A stretch of DNA of 64,000 nucleotides, taken from assembly GCF_000455825.1 (NCBI RefSeq), contig NZ_ATAO01000217.1, forward strand, positions 62,001 to 126,000. The letters are read 5' to 3'. The notes beneath the pieces are model-generated. The model saw only the letters and a list, made by a program, of their open reading frames with translations. It was not told where the DNA came from and searched no databases. The translations under genes were made by a program, and so were the position numbers. This document shows, piece after piece, positions 9,164 to 19,239 of this stretch; within the stretch, counting starts at the first letter, position 1, and the number at the start of each line of letters is the position of its first letter. Origin of the DNA: Microbacterium maritypicum MF109 (GTDB lineage Bacteria; Actinomycetota; Actinomycetes; Actinomycetales; Microbacteriaceae).

Positions 9164-9196
9164 CAAGAGGGGCCGGAGAATCTCCGACCCCTCTTG
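9164..9196 (-). terminator. Terminator after rplO
   Basis: CAAGAGGGG and CCCCTCTTG flank an inner CGGAG/CTCCG pair (one mismatch between them), only 8 bases past the rplO stop. It separates the spc ribosomal-protein unit from secY-adk-map. Confidence 0.75.
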
Positions 9197-9204
9197 CTAA
9201 GCGG

Positions 9205-9840
9205 TTACTTGACGGATCCGCCAGCCGCGACGATCTTCTGCTCGGCAGAACCCGAGACCTTGTCGACCGAAACGGTGAGCTTCACGGCGATGTCGCCGTT
9301 TCCGAGAACCTTGACCTTCTCGTTCTTGCGAACGGCACCCTTGGCGACGAGGTCGCCGATGGTGACATCGCCACCCTTCGGGTACAGCTCCGCGAGCTTC
9401 TCCAGGTTCACGACCTGGTACTCCACGCGGAACGGGTTCTTGAACCCGCGCAGCTTCGGGGTGCGCATGTGCAGCGGCATCTGCCCACCCTCGAAGCCGA
9501 CGCGAACGGTGTTGCGCGCCTTGGTGCCCTTGGTTCCACGACCAGCGGTCTTACCCTTGGAGCCCTCACCACGGCCGACGCGAGTCTTGGCGGTGTTGGA
9601 TCCGGGCACGGGACGCAGGTGGTGCACCTTCAGCACGCCGGGGCGGGACGCCGGAGCATCCTTCTTCGGCGCAGCCTTCTTGGCGGCCGGCTTCTTGGCA
9701 GCGCCCTCAGCCTTGGCGTCGGCGGCAGCGGTCTTGGCCGGAGCCTTCTTCGCGGCCGGCTTCTTCTCGGCGGCAGCCTTGGGAGCTGCAGCCTTCTTCG
9801 TGGCCTTCTCAGCCTCGACGGCCTCGTTCTTCTCAGCCAT
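9205..9840 (-). CDS. rplO: Large-subunit ribosomal protein L15 with Ala/Lys N-terminal extension
   Basis: uL15 (211 residues) of the 50S subunit. The conserved protein begins around residue 67 at [20 protein letters not shown], with [17 protein letters not shown] after it. The first ~65 residues are Ala/Lys/Pro repeats such as [11 protein letters not shown], histone-tail-like low complexity. E. coli L15 is 144 residues, so the extension is a lineage addition. It overlaps the rpmD stop by one base, so the two are coupled. Confidence 0.95.
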   Translation of the reverse strand: MAEKNEAVEAEKATKKAAAPKAAAEKKPAAKKAPAKTAAADAKAEGAAKKPAAKKAAPKKDAPASRPGVLKVHHLRPVPGSNTAKTRVGRGEGSKGKTAGRGTKGTKARNTVRVGFEGGQMPLHMRTPKLRGFKNPFRVEYQVVNLEKLAELYPKGGDVTIGDLVAKGAVRKNEKVKVLGNGDIAVKLTVSVDKVSGSAEQKIVAAGGSVK

Positions 9841-10025
9841 TAGTCGATCTCCTCAACCTTGACGAGGTGGGCGACGGTCTTGACGTAACCGCGCGTCTGC
9901 GCGTCGTCGGGGCGGACGGTGGTGTCACCGATCCGCTTCAGACCGAGGCTGCGCAGCGTGTCACGCTGGTTCTGCTTCTCGCTCACCTTGGACTTGATCT
10001 GCGTGACCTTCAGTCGCGCGGCCAT
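9840..10025 (-). CDS. rpmD: Large-subunit ribosomal protein L30
   Basis: uL30 (61 residues) with the expected [20 protein letters not shown] start and [14 protein letters not shown] core. The ATG at 10025 overlaps the stop of rpsE by one base (TGATG), so a longer start inside rpsE is not needed. Confidence 0.96.
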   Translation of the reverse strand: MAARLKVTQIKSKVSEKQNQRDTLRSLGLKRIGDTTVRPDDAQTRGYVKTVAHLVKVEEID

Positions 10026-10726
10026 CAGGCACCTACCTTCTGTGCGGCGATGGCCTCGGCCTCGGCGCGCACGAGGCGCGCAGGGGCGACCTGGTCGAAC
10101 TCGAGGCCACGACGCGCGGCGACCGCACGAGGCTCCTCGAGCTGCTTCAGGGCGGTGACCGTCGCGTGCACGATGTTGATCGTGTTCGACGAGCCGAGCG
10201 ACTTCGACAGCACGTCGTGGATACCGGCGCACTCGAGCACGGCGCGGACCGGACCACCGGCGATGACACCGGTACCGGCAGCGGCCGGACGGAGCAGGAC
10301 CACACCAGCGGCCGCCTCACCCTGCACGGGGTGCGGGATGGTGCTGCCGACGCGCGGAACGCGGAAGAAGTTGCGCTTGGCCTCTTCGACACCCTTCGAG
10401 ATCGCCAGAGGGACCTCGCGGGCCTTGCCGTAGCCGACGCCGACCAGACCGTTGCCGTCACCGACGACCACGAGGGCGGTGAAGCTGAAGCGACGACCAC
10501 CCTTCACGACCTTCGAGACGCGGTTGATGGTGACGACGCGCTCCAGGAACTGGTTGTCGCCACGGTCACGGGAGTTGCGGTCACGGCCGCCACCCTGGTT
10601 GCGGTCACGACCGCCGCGGCGGCCATCACGCGAATCGCGAGCCGGCTCAGCCTGCGTGGTGCCGGCAGCCGTCTCGGAAGTGGCAGCAGCCGCTTCGGTC
10701 ACTTCGTTCTCCTTGTTGTCACTCAC
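10025..10726 (-). CDS. rpsE: Small-subunit ribosomal protein S5 with disordered N-terminus
   Basis: uS5 (233 residues) helps keep decoding fidelity and mRNA helicase activity of the 30S subunit. The conserved part starts near residue 58 ([20 protein letters not shown]) and runs through [15 protein letters not shown] and [18 protein letters not shown]. Residues 1-55 are acidic then Arg/Gly/Asp-rich ([15 protein letters not shown]), longer than in E. coli (167 residues total). It overlaps rplR by ATGA. Confidence 0.96.
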   Translation of the reverse strand: MSDNKENEVTEAAAATSETAAGTTQAEPARDSRDGRRGGRDRNQGGGRDRNSRDRGDNQFLERVVTINRVSKVVKGGRRFSFTALVVVGDGNGLVGVGYGKAREVPLAISKGVEEAKRNFFRVPRVGSTIPHPVQGEAAAGVVLLRPAAAGTGVIAGGPVRAVLECAGIHDVLSKSLGSSNTINIVHATVTALKQLEEPRAVAARRGLEFDQVAPARLVRAEAEAIAAQKVGA

Positions 10727-11082
10727 AGTGCCAGACCCCCCTCGCGGGCGCCGTCGGCGATGGCGGCGACACGACCGGCGTAGCGGTTGCCGCCACGGTC
10801 GAACACTGCCTCGGAAACGCCGGCAGCCTTCGCACGCTCGGCGAGGAGCTCGCCGACCTTGCGGGCCTTGGCGGTCTTGTCACCCTCGAGCGAGCGCAGG
10901 TCGGTCTCGAGCGTCGAAGCCGACGCCACGGTGTGACCCTTGCTGTCGTCGACCAGCTGCACGAAGACGTGGCGGGCCGAGCGGTTGACGACGAGACGCG
11001 GACGCGCCTCGGTGCCGACGACCTTCTTGCGAAGGCGGGCGTGACGACGCGCGCGGGCGTCAGACTTTGACTTGAGAGCCAT
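10723..11082 (-). CDS. rplR: Large-subunit ribosomal protein L18
   Basis: uL18 (119 residues), a 5S rRNA-binding protein of the central protuberance. Conserved parts include [31 protein letters not shown] and [14 protein letters not shown]. It sits between rplF and rpsE in standard spc order. Confidence 0.97.
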   Translation of the reverse strand: MALKSKSDARARRHARLRKKVVGTEARPRLVVNRSARHVFVQLVDDSKGHTVASASTLETDLRSLEGDKTAKARKVGELLAERAKAAGVSEAVFDRGGNRYAGRVAAIADGAREGGLAL

Positions 11083-11084
11083 GG

Positions 11085-11621
11085 TTACTTACCACTCTTT
11101 CCGGCCTTGCGACGCACGTTCTCGCCGGCGTAGCGCACACCCTTACCCTTGTACGGCTCGGGCTTGCGGATCTTGCGGATGTTGGCAGCTGCCTCGCCGA
11201 CAGCCTGCTTGTCGATCCCGCTGACGGTGAGCTTGGTGGTGCCCTCGACCGTGAGCGTGATGCCGGCGGGCGGGTCGATCAGGACCGGGTGCGAGAAGCC
11301 GAGGGCAAACTCGACCGAGCTGCCCTTCTGCTGCACGCGGTAACCGGTGCCGACGACCTCGAGACCCTTGGTGTAGCCCTGGGTCACGCCGATGATGTTG
11401 TTGTTGATGAGCGTGCGGGTCAGGCCGTGAAGCGACCGCGACTCGCGCTCGTCGTCGGGACGGGAGACCAGAACCTGGTTCTCCTCGACCGCGACCTCGA
11501 TGGGGCTGGCCACCGTGAGGGTGAGTTCACCCTTGGGGCCCTTCACCGCGACCTCGCGGCCGTCGACCGAAACGGTCACGCCCGCGGGAACGTCGATGGG
11601 AAGTCGTCCAATACGCGACAT
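11085..11621 (-). CDS. rplF: Large-subunit ribosomal protein L6
   Basis: uL6 (178 residues), a two-domain protein by the sarcin-ricin loop. It starts [20 protein letters not shown], carries [18 protein letters not shown] in the middle and ends in the L6 signature [14 protein letters not shown]. Normal length. Confidence 0.97.
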   Translation of the reverse strand: MSRIGRLPIDVPAGVTVSVDGREVAVKGPKGELTLTVASPIEVAVEENQVLVSRPDDERESRSLHGLTRTLINNNIIGVTQGYTKGLEVVGTGYRVQQKGSSVEFALGFSHPVLIDPPAGITLTVEGTTKLTVSGIDKQAVGEAAANIRKIRKPEPYKGKGVRYAGENVRRKAGKSGK

Positions 11622-11627
11622 TTCGAA

Positions 11628-12026
11628 TTACCACACGTAGGCGAGAACTTCTCCGCCCACGCCCTTCTGCTCTGCCTGACGGTCGGTGAGAAGACCGGAG
11701 GAGGTGGACAGGATCGCCACGCCAAGGCCGCCGAGGACCGTGGGAAGCTCGGTCGACTTCGCGTAGACGCGGAGACCGGGCTTCGAGACGCGCTTGATGC
11801 CAGCGATGGAGCGCTCACGGTTGGGACCGTACTTCAGCGTCAGCGTGAGGTTCTGTCCGACGCGGGCGTCAGAGGTCTCCCAGCCGGCGATGTAGCCCTC
11901 CTGCTGGAGGATCTGAGCGATGTGCGTCTTGAGCTTGCTCGACGGCAGGGTCACGGAATCGTGGTGCGCCGAGTTCGCGTTGCGCAGACGGGTCAGCAGA
12001 TCTGCGACCGGGTCTGTCATTGTCAT
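11628..12026 (-). CDS. rpsH: Small-subunit ribosomal protein S8
   Basis: uS8 (132 residues), an early 30S assembly protein. Seen are [26 protein letters not shown] and the C-terminal [12 protein letters not shown]. Two ATGs (12026 and 12020) are close together; the first is taken because AAGGAA lies six bases before it. rpsN, which usually precedes it, is absent, and 132 noncoding bases take its place. Confidence 0.96.
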   Translation of the reverse strand: MTMTDPVADLLTRLRNANSAHHDSVTLPSSKLKTHIAQILQQEGYIAGWETSDARVGQNLTLTLKYGPNRERSIAGIKRVSKPGLRVYAKSTELPTVLGGLGVAILSTSSGLLTDRQAEQKGVGGEVLAYVW

Positions 12027-12158
12027 TGTTGATTTCCTTTGTTCATGAGGTTCCGGCTGCCGTTACACGACAGACGGCCTGCGATGACACGCAATTTTCA
12101 ATTGTACGTGCACATCGACGGGCTCAGTGACACGAGACCACTGAGCCCGTCGAGGGTG
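12027..12158 (-). other. rplE-rpsH gap where rpsN usually lies
   Basis: These 132 bases carry no reading frame that resembles S14. They hold the 14-bp hairpin at 12116-12152 and a small AT-rich palindrome (CAATT-TTC-AATTG, 12092-12104). Confidence 0.55.
12116..12152 (-). terminator. Strong hairpin between rplE and rpsH
   Basis: A 14-bp perfect stem (CGACGGGCTCAGTG 12116-12129 with CACTGAGCCCGTCG 12139-12152, 9-base loop) starts 7 bases past the rplE stop. There is no U-run. It may terminate, attenuate or protect the 3' end of the S10 transcript. Confidence 0.65.
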
Positions 12159-12749
12159 TTACGCCTGTGCGTCTTCCGAGCGGAACGGGAATCCGAGGTG
12201 ACGGAGCAGTGCCCGGCCCTCTTCATCCGTCTTCGCGGTGGTGACGACGGTGATGTCGAAACCGCGAACCCGGTCGATCTTGTCCTGATCGATCTCGTGG
12301 AACACGCTCTGCTCCTGGAGACCGAAGGTGTAGTTGCCGTTGCCGTCGAACTGCTTGCCCGAGAGACCGCGGAAGTCGCGGATACGGGGCAGTGCGAGCG
12401 AGACGAGGCGATCCACGAACTCCCACGCGCGGTCACCACGGAGGGTGACGTGCGCGCCGATGGCCTGACCCTCGCGCAGCTTGAACTGCGCGATGGACTT
12501 GCGAGCCTTCGTGACGATCGGCTTCTGGCCGGTGATCTTGGTGAGATCGTCGACCGCGCCATCGATCACCTTGCTGTCGCGAGCTGCCTCGCCGACACCG
12601 GTGTTCACGACGACCTTGACCAGTCCGGGGATCTGCATGACGTTCGCGTAACCGAACTCGTCCTGCATCGCCTTCTTGATCTCGGTGTTGTACTTCTGCT
12701 TCAGGCGCGGCTGGATCTTGCCAGCCGGCGCGGCAGTGTCGGTGCTCAT
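12159..12749 (-). CDS. rplE: Large-subunit ribosomal protein L5
   Basis: uL5 (196 residues), a 5S rRNA-binding protein that contacts P-site tRNA. Seen are [55 protein letters not shown] and the C-terminal [19 protein letters not shown]. It overlaps rplX by one base. Confidence 0.97.
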   Translation of the reverse strand: MSTDTAAPAGKIQPRLKQKYNTEIKKAMQDEFGYANVMQIPGLVKVVVNTGVGEAARDSKVIDGAVDDLTKITGQKPIVTKARKSIAQFKLREGQAIGAHVTLRGDRAWEFVDRLVSLALPRIRDFRGLSGKQFDGNGNYTFGLQEQSVFHEIDQDKIDRVRGFDITVVTTAKTDEEGRALLRHLGFPFRSEDAQA

Positions 12750-13108
12750 CAGAGGTCCTTACCGCTCTTCTTCGCGTAGCGCACGCGGACGGTGCGCTTG
12801 ACGCCGTCCTTGGTCTGCTCCTCGACCCGGTGGCCGACCTTGGTCGGCTTCTTGGTCGAGGGGTCGACGAGTGCGACGTTCGAGATGTGGATGGAGGCTT
12901 CGACGGTCTCGATGCCTCCGGTCTTGGTGCCACGCTGCGTCTGGCCGACGCGGGTGTGCTTGGTGACGTAGTTCACGCCTTCGACGATGACGCGGTTCTT
13001 GTCGGAAAGGACGTCGAGGACCTTGCCCTGCTTGCCGCGGTCGCCGCCACGCTCCTGCGTGGCACCGGTGATGACCTGAACCAGGTCACCCTTCTTGATC
13101 TTCGCCAT
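12749..13108 (-). CDS. rplX: Large-subunit ribosomal protein L24
   Basis: uL24 (119 residues) with a KOW motif ([20 protein letters not shown], then [11 protein letters not shown]). It is an early assembly protein of the 50S subunit. It lies two bases after rplN. Confidence 0.97.
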   Translation of the reverse strand: MAKIKKGDLVQVITGATQERGGDRGKQGKVLDVLSDKNRVIVEGVNYVTKHTRVGQTQRGTKTGGIETVEASIHISNVALVDPSTKKPTKVGHRVEEQTKDGVKRTVRVRYAKKSGKDL

Positions 13109-13110
13109 GA

Positions 13111-13479
13111 TTAGATGACCTCCGGCGCCAGCGAGACGATCTTCATGAACTTCTTGTCGCGAAGCTCACGACCGACCGGCCCGAAGATACGGGTGCCGCG
13201 GGGCTCCCCGTCGTTCTTCAGGATCACTGCGGCGTTCTCGTCGAACTTGATGTAGGAGCCGTCCGGACGACGGACCTCCTTCTTGGTGCGGACGATGACC
13301 GCCTTGACGACATCGCCCTTCTTGACGTTGCCACCGGGGATCGCGTCCTTGACGGTCGCGACGATGGTGTCGCCGAGTCCCGCGTAACGGCGCTTCGAGC
13401 CACCGAGAACACGGATGGTGAGCAGCTCCTTGGCGCCGGTGTTGTCGGCGACCTTGAGTCGGGATTCCTGCTGGATCAC
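13111..13479 (-). CDS. rplN: Large-subunit ribosomal protein L14
   Basis: uL14 (122 residues), at the subunit interface. The sequence [41 protein letters not shown] and [16 protein letters not shown] is close to the bacterial consensus. Its start overlaps the end of rpsQ. Confidence 0.98.
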   Translation of the reverse strand: MIQQESRLKVADNTGAKELLTIRVLGGSKRRYAGLGDTIVATVKDAIPGGNVKKGDVVKAVIVRTKKEVRRPDGSYIKFDENAAVILKNDGEPRGTRIFGPVGRELRDKKFMKIVSLAPEVI

Positions 13480-13808
13480 TTGGCCTTCTCCAGAATCTCC
13501 ACCAGGCGCCAGCGCTTCGTGGCGCTCAGCGGGCGGGTCTCGTTGATCAGGACCAGGTCGCCGATGCCGGCGGAGTTCGCCTCATCGTGCGCCTTGACCT
13601 TCGAGGTGCGGCGGATGACCTTGCCGTAAAGCGGGTGCTTCACGCGGTCCTCGACCTCGACCACGATGGTCTTGTCCATCTTGTCGCTGACGACGTAGCC
13701 GCGACGTGCCTTGCGGTAACCGCGGGCAGCGGAGTCGCGGACGTCGTGCTCGGACGACTCGTGTCCTGCGGCCTGCGTCTCCACAGTCGCTTCCTTCTTG
13801 GTGGCCAT
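13476..13808 (-). CDS. rpsQ: Small-subunit ribosomal protein S17
   Basis: uS17 (110 residues), an OB-fold primary binder of 16S rRNA. The conserved core begins near residue 29 with [20 protein letters not shown] and contains [19 protein letters not shown]. The ATG at 13808 overlaps the rpmC stop as TGATG; an in-frame GTG one codon upstream is possible but less likely. Confidence 0.96.
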   Translation of the reverse strand: MATKKEATVETQAAGHESSEHDVRDSAARGYRKARRGYVVSDKMDKTIVVEVEDRVKHPLYGKVIRRTSKVKAHDEANSAGIGDLVLINETRPLSATKRWRLVEILEKAK

Positions 13809-14125
13809 CACTCAGCCTCTTCCTTCACGGCGTCGTCGGCGGAGTCCGCCTTCTTCGCCTTCGACTTGGTCGCCTTCTTGGCCGGAGCCTCGACCGGAGC
13901 GGGCGTCGCACGGATGCCCAACTCGCGTTCGCGGATCACGGTGTAGAGGCGCGCGATGTCGCGCTTGACGGCGCGGATGCGGCCGTGGCTCTCCAGCTGG
14001 CCCGTGGCCGACTGGAAACGGAGGTTGAACAGCTCCTCCTTGGCCTTGCGCAGCTCCTCGACGAGGCGCTGGTCTTCGAATGTGTCGAGCTCTGCCGGGG
14101 CGAGCTCCTTGGTGCCGATCGCCAT
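13808..14125 (-). CDS. rpmC: Large-subunit ribosomal protein L29 with C-terminal tail
   Basis: uL29 (105 residues) near the polypeptide exit. The two-helix core covers about the first 73 residues ([20 protein letters not shown], then [20 protein letters not shown]). The remaining ~32 residues are an Ala/Lys/Glu-rich tail ([20 protein letters not shown]) absent from the 63-residue E. coli protein. It overlaps rplP by one base. Confidence 0.96.
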   Translation of the reverse strand: MAIGTKELAPAELDTFEDQRLVEELRKAKEELFNLRFQSATGQLESHGRIRAVKRDIARLYTVIRERELGIRATPAPVEAPAKKATKSKAKKADSADDAVKEEAE

Positions 14126-14544
14126 TACGCGTCGCCCTCCTCGCGCTTGATGATGCGTGCCTTGAGCGGCAGCTTGTGAATTGCACGGGTCAGAGCTTCG
14201 CGTGCGAGCTCCTCGTCGACACCCGCGACCTCGAAGAGGACACGGCCCGGCTTGACGTTGGCGACCCACCACTCGGGGGAACCCTTACCGGAACCCATGC
14301 GGGTTTCGGCAGGCTTCTTCGTGAGCGGACGGTCGGGGTAGATGTTGATCCACACCTTTCCACCACGCTTGATGTGACGGGTCATCGCGATACGAGCGGA
14401 CTCGATCTGACGGTTCGTCACGTAAGCGGGCGTGAGGGCCTGGATACCGTACTCGCCGAAGGAGACCTTCGTGCCGCCGGTGGCCTGACCCGAGCGACCC
14501 GGGTGGTGCTGCTTGCGGAACTTGACCTTACGGGGGATGAGCAT
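14125..14544 (-). CDS. rplP: Large-subunit ribosomal protein L16
   Basis: uL16 (139 residues), organises the A-site side of the peptidyl-transferase centre. Seen are [38 protein letters not shown] and [18 protein letters not shown]. It overlaps rpsC by one base. Confidence 0.98.
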   Translation of the reverse strand: MLIPRKVKFRKQHHPGRSGQATGGTKVSFGEYGIQALTPAYVTNRQIESARIAMTRHIKRGGKVWINIYPDRPLTKKPAETRMGSGKGSPEWWVANVKPGRVLFEVAGVDEELAREALTRAIHKLPLKARIIKREEGDA

Positions 14545-15299
14545 TATGCCGACGCTCCTTCTGCGACAGGTGCCTCGTTGCGCGGGGCACGGCGGCGGTC
14601 GCCACCACGGTCGTCACGACGAGCCTTGGGTGCGTTGGCCTGCTCGCGAGCGAGCTCCTTCGCGGTCAGGTCGCCCTTGTAGATCCAGACCTTCACGCCG
14701 ATGCGGCCGAAGGTGGTCTTCGCCTCGTAGAAGCCGTAGTCGATGTTCGCGCGCAGCGTGTGCAGCGGCACACGACCCTCGCGGTAGAACTCCGAACGGC
14801 TCATCTCGGCGCCGCCGAGGCGGCCGGAGACCTGGATGCGGATGCCCTTGGCGCCGGCGCGCTGCGCGCCCTGCAGACCCTTGCGCATCGCACGACGGAA
14901 CGCCACACGAGCAGAGAGCTGCTCGGCGATGCCCTGTGCGACCAGCTGAGCGTCGGCCTCGGGGTTCTTGACCTCGAGGATGTTCAGCTGGATCTGCTTG
15001 CCCGAGAGCTTCTCGAGGTCGCCGCGAATGCGCTCCGCCTCGGCCCCACGACGACCGATCACGATGCCCGGACGGGCGGTGTGGATGTCGACGCGGACGC
15101 GGTCACGGGTGCGCTCGATCTCGATGTTCGAGACACCGGCGCGGTCGAGCTGCGTCTTGAGCAGGTTACGGATCTTGATGTCCTCGGCGACGTAGTCGGC
15201 GTAGCGCTGACCCGGCTTCGTCGAGTCAGAGAACCAACGCGAGACGTGGTCCGTCGTGATGCCGAGACGGAAGCCGTACGGGTTTACCTTCTGTCCCAT
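14544..15299 (-). CDS. rpsC: Small-subunit ribosomal protein S3
   Basis: uS3 (251 residues), head protein of the 30S at the mRNA entry. It starts [20 protein letters not shown], has the KH domain with GRRG ([17 protein letters not shown]), and the C-terminal domain [20 protein letters not shown]. The final ~30 residues are Arg/Asp/Gly-rich. Confidence 0.98.
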   Translation of the reverse strand: MGQKVNPYGFRLGITTDHVSRWFSDSTKPGQRYADYVAEDIKIRNLLKTQLDRAGVSNIEIERTRDRVRVDIHTARPGIVIGRRGAEAERIRGDLEKLSGKQIQLNILEVKNPEADAQLVAQGIAEQLSARVAFRRAMRKGLQGAQRAGAKGIRIQVSGRLGGAEMSRSEFYREGRVPLHTLRANIDYGFYEAKTTFGRIGVKVWIYKGDLTAKELAREQANAPKARRDDRGGDRRRAPRNEAPVAEGASA

Positions 15300-15697
15300 T
15301 ACTTGCTCGCCTTCTTGTTGCTGTCGCCCGTGGCGGCCGGAGCTGCCTCAGGCGTCGAGAGCACGACCGTGATGTGGCTCGTGCGCTTCTTGATCTGGAA
15401 AGCGCGACCCTGAGCACGGGGCTGGAAACGCTTGAGCGTGGTGCCCTCGTCGACGTACGCGTTGGCCACGTACAGGTCCTGCTCGTCGAGGAACTCGCCG
15501 TCGCGATCCGCCTTCACCTGCGCGTTGGCCATGGCCGACGCGACAAGCTTGTAGATCGGTTCGCTGGCGCTCTGCTGTGCGAACTTGAGGATCGCGAGAG
15601 CTTCCTGTGCCTGCTTGCCCTTGATGAGCGCGACGACACGACGAGCCTTCTGAGGGGTCACGCGGATGTGTCGCACGCGTGCGATCGATTCGACCAT
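15299..15697 (-). CDS. rplV: Large-subunit ribosomal protein L22
   Basis: uL22 (132 residues), with a beta-hairpin lining the exit tunnel. Conserved parts are [20 protein letters not shown] and [20 protein letters not shown]. It overlaps rpsS by one base. Confidence 0.97.
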   Translation of the reverse strand: MVESIARVRHIRVTPQKARRVVALIKGKQAQEALAILKFAQQSASEPIYKLVASAMANAQVKADRDGEFLDEQDLYVANAYVDEGTTLKRFQPRAQGRAFQIKKRTSHITVVLSTPEAAPAATGDSNKKASK

Positions 15698-15978
15698 TAG
15701 CGGCGCCGCCCCTTCTTGTCGTCCTTCTCGTGGCCGCGGAAGGTGCGGGTGGGCGCGAACTCGCCCAACTTGTGACCGACCATGGTCTCGGACACGAACA
15801 CAGGGATGTGCTTGCGTCCGTCGTGGACCGCGATCGTGTGACCCAGCATGGCCGGGATGATCATGGACCGACGGGACCAGGTCTTGATGACGTTCTTGGT
15901 GCCGGCTTCGTTCTGCACGACCACCTTGCGAAGCAGGTGATCGTCGACGAAGGGGCCCTTCTTAAGACTGCGAGGCAT
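15697..15978 (-). CDS. rpsS: Small-subunit ribosomal protein S19
   Basis: uS19 (93 residues), a head protein that forms a bridge with S13. [19 protein letters not shown] and [20 protein letters not shown] are near-consensus. It lies 12 bases after rplB. Confidence 0.98.
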   Translation of the reverse strand: MPRSLKKGPFVDDHLLRKVVVQNEAGTKNVIKTWSRRSMIIPAMLGHTIAVHDGRKHIPVFVSETMVGHKLGEFAPTRTFRGHEKDDKKGRRR

Positions 15979-15990
15979 CTTCTCTTACTC

Positions 15991-16830
15991 CTACTTACGC
16001 TTCTTGCCGGCGTTACGACGACGCACGATGTACTTGTCGCTTTCCTTGTTGGCATGACGGGTACGACCCTCAGCCTGGCCCCACGGGGAGACGGGGTGAC
16101 GACCACCGGAGGTCTTACCCTCACCACCACCGTGCGGGTGGTCGACCGGGTTCATCGCGACACCACGCACGGTCGGGCGGACGCCCTTCCAGCGCATGCG
16201 GCCGGCCTTACCCCAGTTGATGTTCGACTGCTCGGCGTTGCCGACCTCGCCGATGGTCGCGCGGCAGCGCGCATCGACGTTGCGGATCTCGCCCGAGGGC
16301 AGACGCAGCTGGGCGTAGGGGCCGTCCTTGGCGACGAGACGGACGGATGCACCGGCCGAACGTGCCATCTTCGCGCCGCCGCCGGGGCGGAGCTCGATCG
16401 CGTGGATGACGGTACCCGTGGGGATGTTCTTCAGCGGGAGGTTGTTGCCCGGCTTGATGTCAGCCCCGGCACCCGACTCGACGATGTCGCCCTGCTTCAG
16501 CTTCGCCGGAGCGAGGATGTAGCGCTTCTCACCGTCGAAGTAGTGCAGCAGCGCGATGCGCGCGGTGCGGTTGGGGTCGTACTCGATGTGAGCGACCTTG
16601 GCGTTGACGCCGTCCTTGTCGTTACGACGGAAGTCGATGACACGGTACTGGCGCTTGTGGCCACCACCGATGTGACGGGTCGTGATGCGGCCCTGGTTGT
16701 TGCGACCACCGGTCTTCGAGAGCGGGCGCAGCAGCGACTTCTCCGGCGTCGATCGAGTGATCTCGGCGAAGTCAGCCACCGACGAGCCGCGACGGCCCGG
16801 GGTCGTGGGCTTGTACTTGCGAATAGCCAT
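15991..16830 (-). CDS. rplB: Large-subunit ribosomal protein L2
   Basis: uL2 (279 residues), needed for subunit association and peptidyl transfer. Seen are [40 protein letters not shown] and the signature [20 protein letters not shown] with its catalytic-centre histidine. Normal length. Confidence 0.98.
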   Translation of the reverse strand: MAIRKYKPTTPGRRGSSVADFAEITRSTPEKSLLRPLSKTGGRNNQGRITTRHIGGGHKRQYRVIDFRRNDKDGVNAKVAHIEYDPNRTARIALLHYFDGEKRYILAPAKLKQGDIVESGAGADIKPGNNLPLKNIPTGTVIHAIELRPGGGAKMARSAGASVRLVAKDGPYAQLRLPSGEIRNVDARCRATIGEVGNAEQSNINWGKAGRMRWKGVRPTVRGVAMNPVDHPHGGGEGKTSGGRHPVSPWGQAEGRTRHANKESDKYIVRRRNAGKKRK

Positions 16831-16850
16831 TATTGTCCTTATCCCCCGGA

Positions 16851-17174
16851 TCAGCCGATTGCCGTGAAGATGTCGATGGTGCCCGACTTCAGGGTGACGA
16901 TGGCGCGCTTGGTGTCCTTGCGCTTGCCGGTGCCGAAGCGGGTGCGGCGTGCCTTGCCGACGCGGTTGAGGGTGTTGACCCCTGCGACCTTGACGCCGAA
17001 GATCTTCTCGATGGCGAGCTTGATCTCGGTCTTCGAAGCGCGCGGGTCGACGAGGAAGGTGTACTTGCCTTCATCGATGAGACCGTAGCTCTTCTCGGAC
17101 ACGACCGGCTTCAGGATGATGTCGCGCGGGTCCTTGTTCAGGGCCGTCTGGAGAACAGATGCCTGCTCGCTCAT
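16851..17174 (-). CDS. rplW: Large-subunit ribosomal protein L23
   Basis: uL23 (107 residues), docking site for SRP and trigger factor at the tunnel exit. [20 protein letters not shown] and [15 protein letters not shown] are typical. It overlaps rplD by four bases (ATGA). Confidence 0.97.
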   Translation of the reverse strand: MSEQASVLQTALNKDPRDIILKPVVSEKSYGLIDEGKYTFLVDPRASKTEIKLAIEKIFGVKVAGVNTLNRVGKARRTRFGTGKRKDTKRAIVTLKSGTIDIFTAIG

Positions 17175-17833
17175 GCGGAGACCTCCTGGTTGGCGCCGGA
17201 CTTGGAGGCGATGAAGCCCTCGAGCGCGGCCTGGGTGAAGACGATGTCGTCGGAGACGAGCACGTCGTATGCGTTGAGCTGGTCGAACGTCAGCACGTGC
17301 AGGTTCGACAGGTTGCGGATGCTCTTCAGCGTCACGTCGTCGTTGCGCTCGATCACGACGAGCACGTTCTTCGACGAGACGACGTTGGTGAGGAAGTTCA
17401 CCGCGGTCTTGGTCGAAGGCGTTCCGTCGATCCCGAAGGACTCGATGGCGTGGATGCGGTCACCGCGGAAGCGGTCGCTGAGCGCGCCCAGCAGGGCGGC
17501 GGCGATCATCTTCTTGGGGGTGCGCTGCGAGTAGTCGCGCGGCTTGGGGCCGTGCACGATGCCACCACCGGTCATGTGCGGCGCGCGGATGGAACCCTGA
17601 CGGGCGTTACCCGTGCCCTTCTGCTTGAAGGGCTTGCGACCGGCACCCGAGACCTCGCCACGACGCTTGGTCGAGTGCGTGCCCTGGCGAGCCGCCGCGA
17701 GCTGCGCGACGACGACCTGGTGGATGAGCGGGATGTTCGTCTTGGCGTCGAACAGCGCGGCGGGAAGCTCGATCGAGCCTGCCTTCTTGCCGTCTGCCTT
17801 GAGGACGTCGAGCGCGAGAGTGGAGTCAGCCAT
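17171..17833 (-). CDS. rplD: Large-subunit ribosomal protein L4
   Basis: uL4 (220 residues), with an extended loop reaching the exit tunnel ([20 protein letters not shown], then [14 protein letters not shown]). In E. coli L4 autoregulates the S10 operon. The ATG at 17833 ([20 protein letters not shown]) is taken; the frame is open further upstream but overlaps rplC. Confidence 0.97.
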   Translation of the reverse strand: MADSTLALDVLKADGKKAGSIELPAALFDAKTNIPLIHQVVVAQLAAARQGTHSTKRRGEVSGAGRKPFKQKGTGNARQGSIRAPHMTGGGIVHGPKPRDYSQRTPKKMIAAALLGALSDRFRGDRIHAIESFGIDGTPSTKTAVNFLTNVVSSKNVLVVIERNDDVTLKSIRNLSNLHVLTFDQLNAYDVLVSDDIVFTQAALEGFIASKSGANQEVSA

Positions 17834-17835
17834 GA

Positions 17836-18495
17836 TCAGGCACCCTTCACTGCGTTGCGGACATAGACGATGCGGCCACGAGCACCGGGGACTGCGCCCT
17901 TGACGAGCATGAGTCCCTTCTCGATGTCGATGGAGTGCACCGTGAGGTTGAGGACGGTCACGCGCTCGCCACCCATACGGCCGGCCATGCGCATGCCCTT
18001 GAAGACGCGGCTCGGGGTCGACGATGCGCCGATCGAGCCGGGCTTGCGGTGGTTGCGGTGCGAACCGTGCGAAGCCGAGACGCCCTTGAAGTTGTGACGC
18101 TTCATGACACCGGCGAAGCCCTTGCCCTTGCTCGTGCCGACGACGTCGACGAGCTGGCCCGCTTCGAAGGTGCCGTCGACCGTGAGCTCCTGGCCCAGGT
18201 TGTAGTCGCCGGCGTCCGCGGTGCGGATCTCGGTGACGTGACGACGCGGCGTGACGCCGGCTGCCTCGAAGTGAGCGGAGAGCGGCTTGTTGACCTTGCG
18301 GGGGTCGATCTGGCCGTACGCGATCTGCACGGCGTTGTAGCCGTCCTTCTCGGGCGTGCGGACCTGGGTGACCACGTTGGGTGCCAGCTCGATGACGGTG
18401 ACGGGAACGAGCTTGCCGCTCTCGTTCCACACCTGGGTCATGCCGAGCTTCGTGCCCAGCATGCCCTTGGAAACCTTGGAGTTGATGTCAGCCAT
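17836..18495 (-). CDS. rplC: Large-subunit ribosomal protein L3
   Basis: uL3 (219 residues), an early 50S assembly protein. [40 protein letters not shown] and [20 protein letters not shown] are the landmarks. The ATG at 18495 gives the family start ([14 protein letters not shown]) two codons before the rpsJ stop region. Confidence 0.97.
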   Translation of the reverse strand: MADINSKVSKGMLGTKLGMTQVWNESGKLVPVTVIELAPNVVTQVRTPEKDGYNAVQIAYGQIDPRKVNKPLSAHFEAAGVTPRRHVTEIRTADAGDYNLGQELTVDGTFEAGQLVDVVGTSKGKGFAGVMKRHNFKGVSASHGSHRNHRKPGSIGASSTPSRVFKGMRMAGRMGGERVTVLNLTVHSIDIEKGLMLVKGAVPGARGRIVYVRNAVKGA

Positions 18496-18503
18496 GTCGA
18501 ACC

Positions 18504-18812
18504 TCAGAGCTTGATCTCGATGTTGACATCGGCCGGCAGGTCGAGACGCATCAGCGAGTCGACGGCCTTGGGCGTCGGGTCGACGATGTCGATCAGACGC
18601 TTGTGGGTGCGCATCTCGAAGTGCTCGCGGCTGTCCTTGTACTTGTGCGGCGACCGGATGACGCACACGACGTTCTTCTCGGTCGGAAGGGGCACGGGGC
18701 CGACGACGGTTGCGCCCGCACGGGTCACGGTGTCGACGATCTTGCGTGCGGACGTGTCGATGACCTCGTGGTCATACGACTTCAGGCGAATGCGGATCTT
18801 CTGTCCCGCCAT
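18504..18812 (-). CDS. rpsJ: Small-subunit ribosomal protein S10
   Basis: uS10 (102 residues; also NusE, which binds NusB and NusG in antitermination). [20 protein letters not shown] and [20 protein letters not shown] match the family. It is the first gene of the S10 unit. The frame is open another 126 bases upstream, but the family start and the long leader argue for ATG at 18812. Confidence 0.97.
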   Translation of the reverse strand: MAGQKIRIRLKSYDHEVIDTSARKIVDTVTRAGATVVGPVPLPTEKNVVCVIRSPHKYKDSREHFEMRTHKRLIDIVDPTPKAVDSLMRLDLPADVNIEIKL

Positions 18813-19145
18813 TGTCTGCTCTCTCTCTTTAAGCGTCTTACCGACCGGGACCGGGTGGCCCTGGGGCATTGGACGCACGTCGGCGCTGTTCGCGCCTCGG
18901 CACGAGAACGACCCTCGCGAGTCGATCTGCTGCACCACTGTTCTTCTGTCAGCCGGAAGCCGTGAGGCGACCGGATGCCGACCTTCCGCCGCGCACGGCG
19001 GAAGCCTTCGTGAAGAAGGGTGTCGGGGTGTGTTCTGCTACCCGCGGCCTAGAACCCTGCACCGTCCCGGAGGAGGCGCCGTCTATGCACTGCCCTGGCA
19101 GTGATCCGACGCACGCACAGCGGCGACGGAATATCGAACCTGTCT
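18813..19145 (-). promoter_or_regulatory. S10-operon leader (about 330 bases)
   Basis: No gene is seen here. The stretch lies between the predicted transcription start near 19139 and rpsJ. It contains an 8-bp hairpin at 18983-19004 and several shorter complementarities. A long structured leader is known for S10 operons regulated by L4 in other bacteria; whether that applies here is inference. Confidence 0.5.
18983..19004 (-). promoter_or_regulatory. Hairpin in the S10 leader (attenuator candidate)
   Basis: CTTCCGCC (18983-18990) pairs with GGCGGAAG (18997-19004) across a 6-base loop, about 180 bases upstream of rpsJ. It has the shape of an attenuator stem but no U-run follows. Confidence 0.4.
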
Positions 19146-19175
19146 ATTCTGCCACGGCTGATTTCACTTGTGCAA
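19146..19175 (-). promoter_or_regulatory. Promoter of the S10 operon
   Basis: On the minus strand TTGCAC (19175-19170) and CAGAAT (19151-19146) are separated by 18 bases. It lies downstream of the 14-bp terminator at 19246-19277, as expected for a fresh start of transcription. Confidence 0.65.
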
Positions 19176-19239
19176 ACCCGGGCGTGTCGCGGTCCGTCGA
19201 ACGCGACTCCAGACGGTGCGTGAACAGGTCAGAGTGCGG

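Noticed and set aside
18813-18938. An N-terminally extended S10 protein
   Set aside because: The conserved S10 begins at the ATG at 18812; the extension lies in the operon leader with no conservation.
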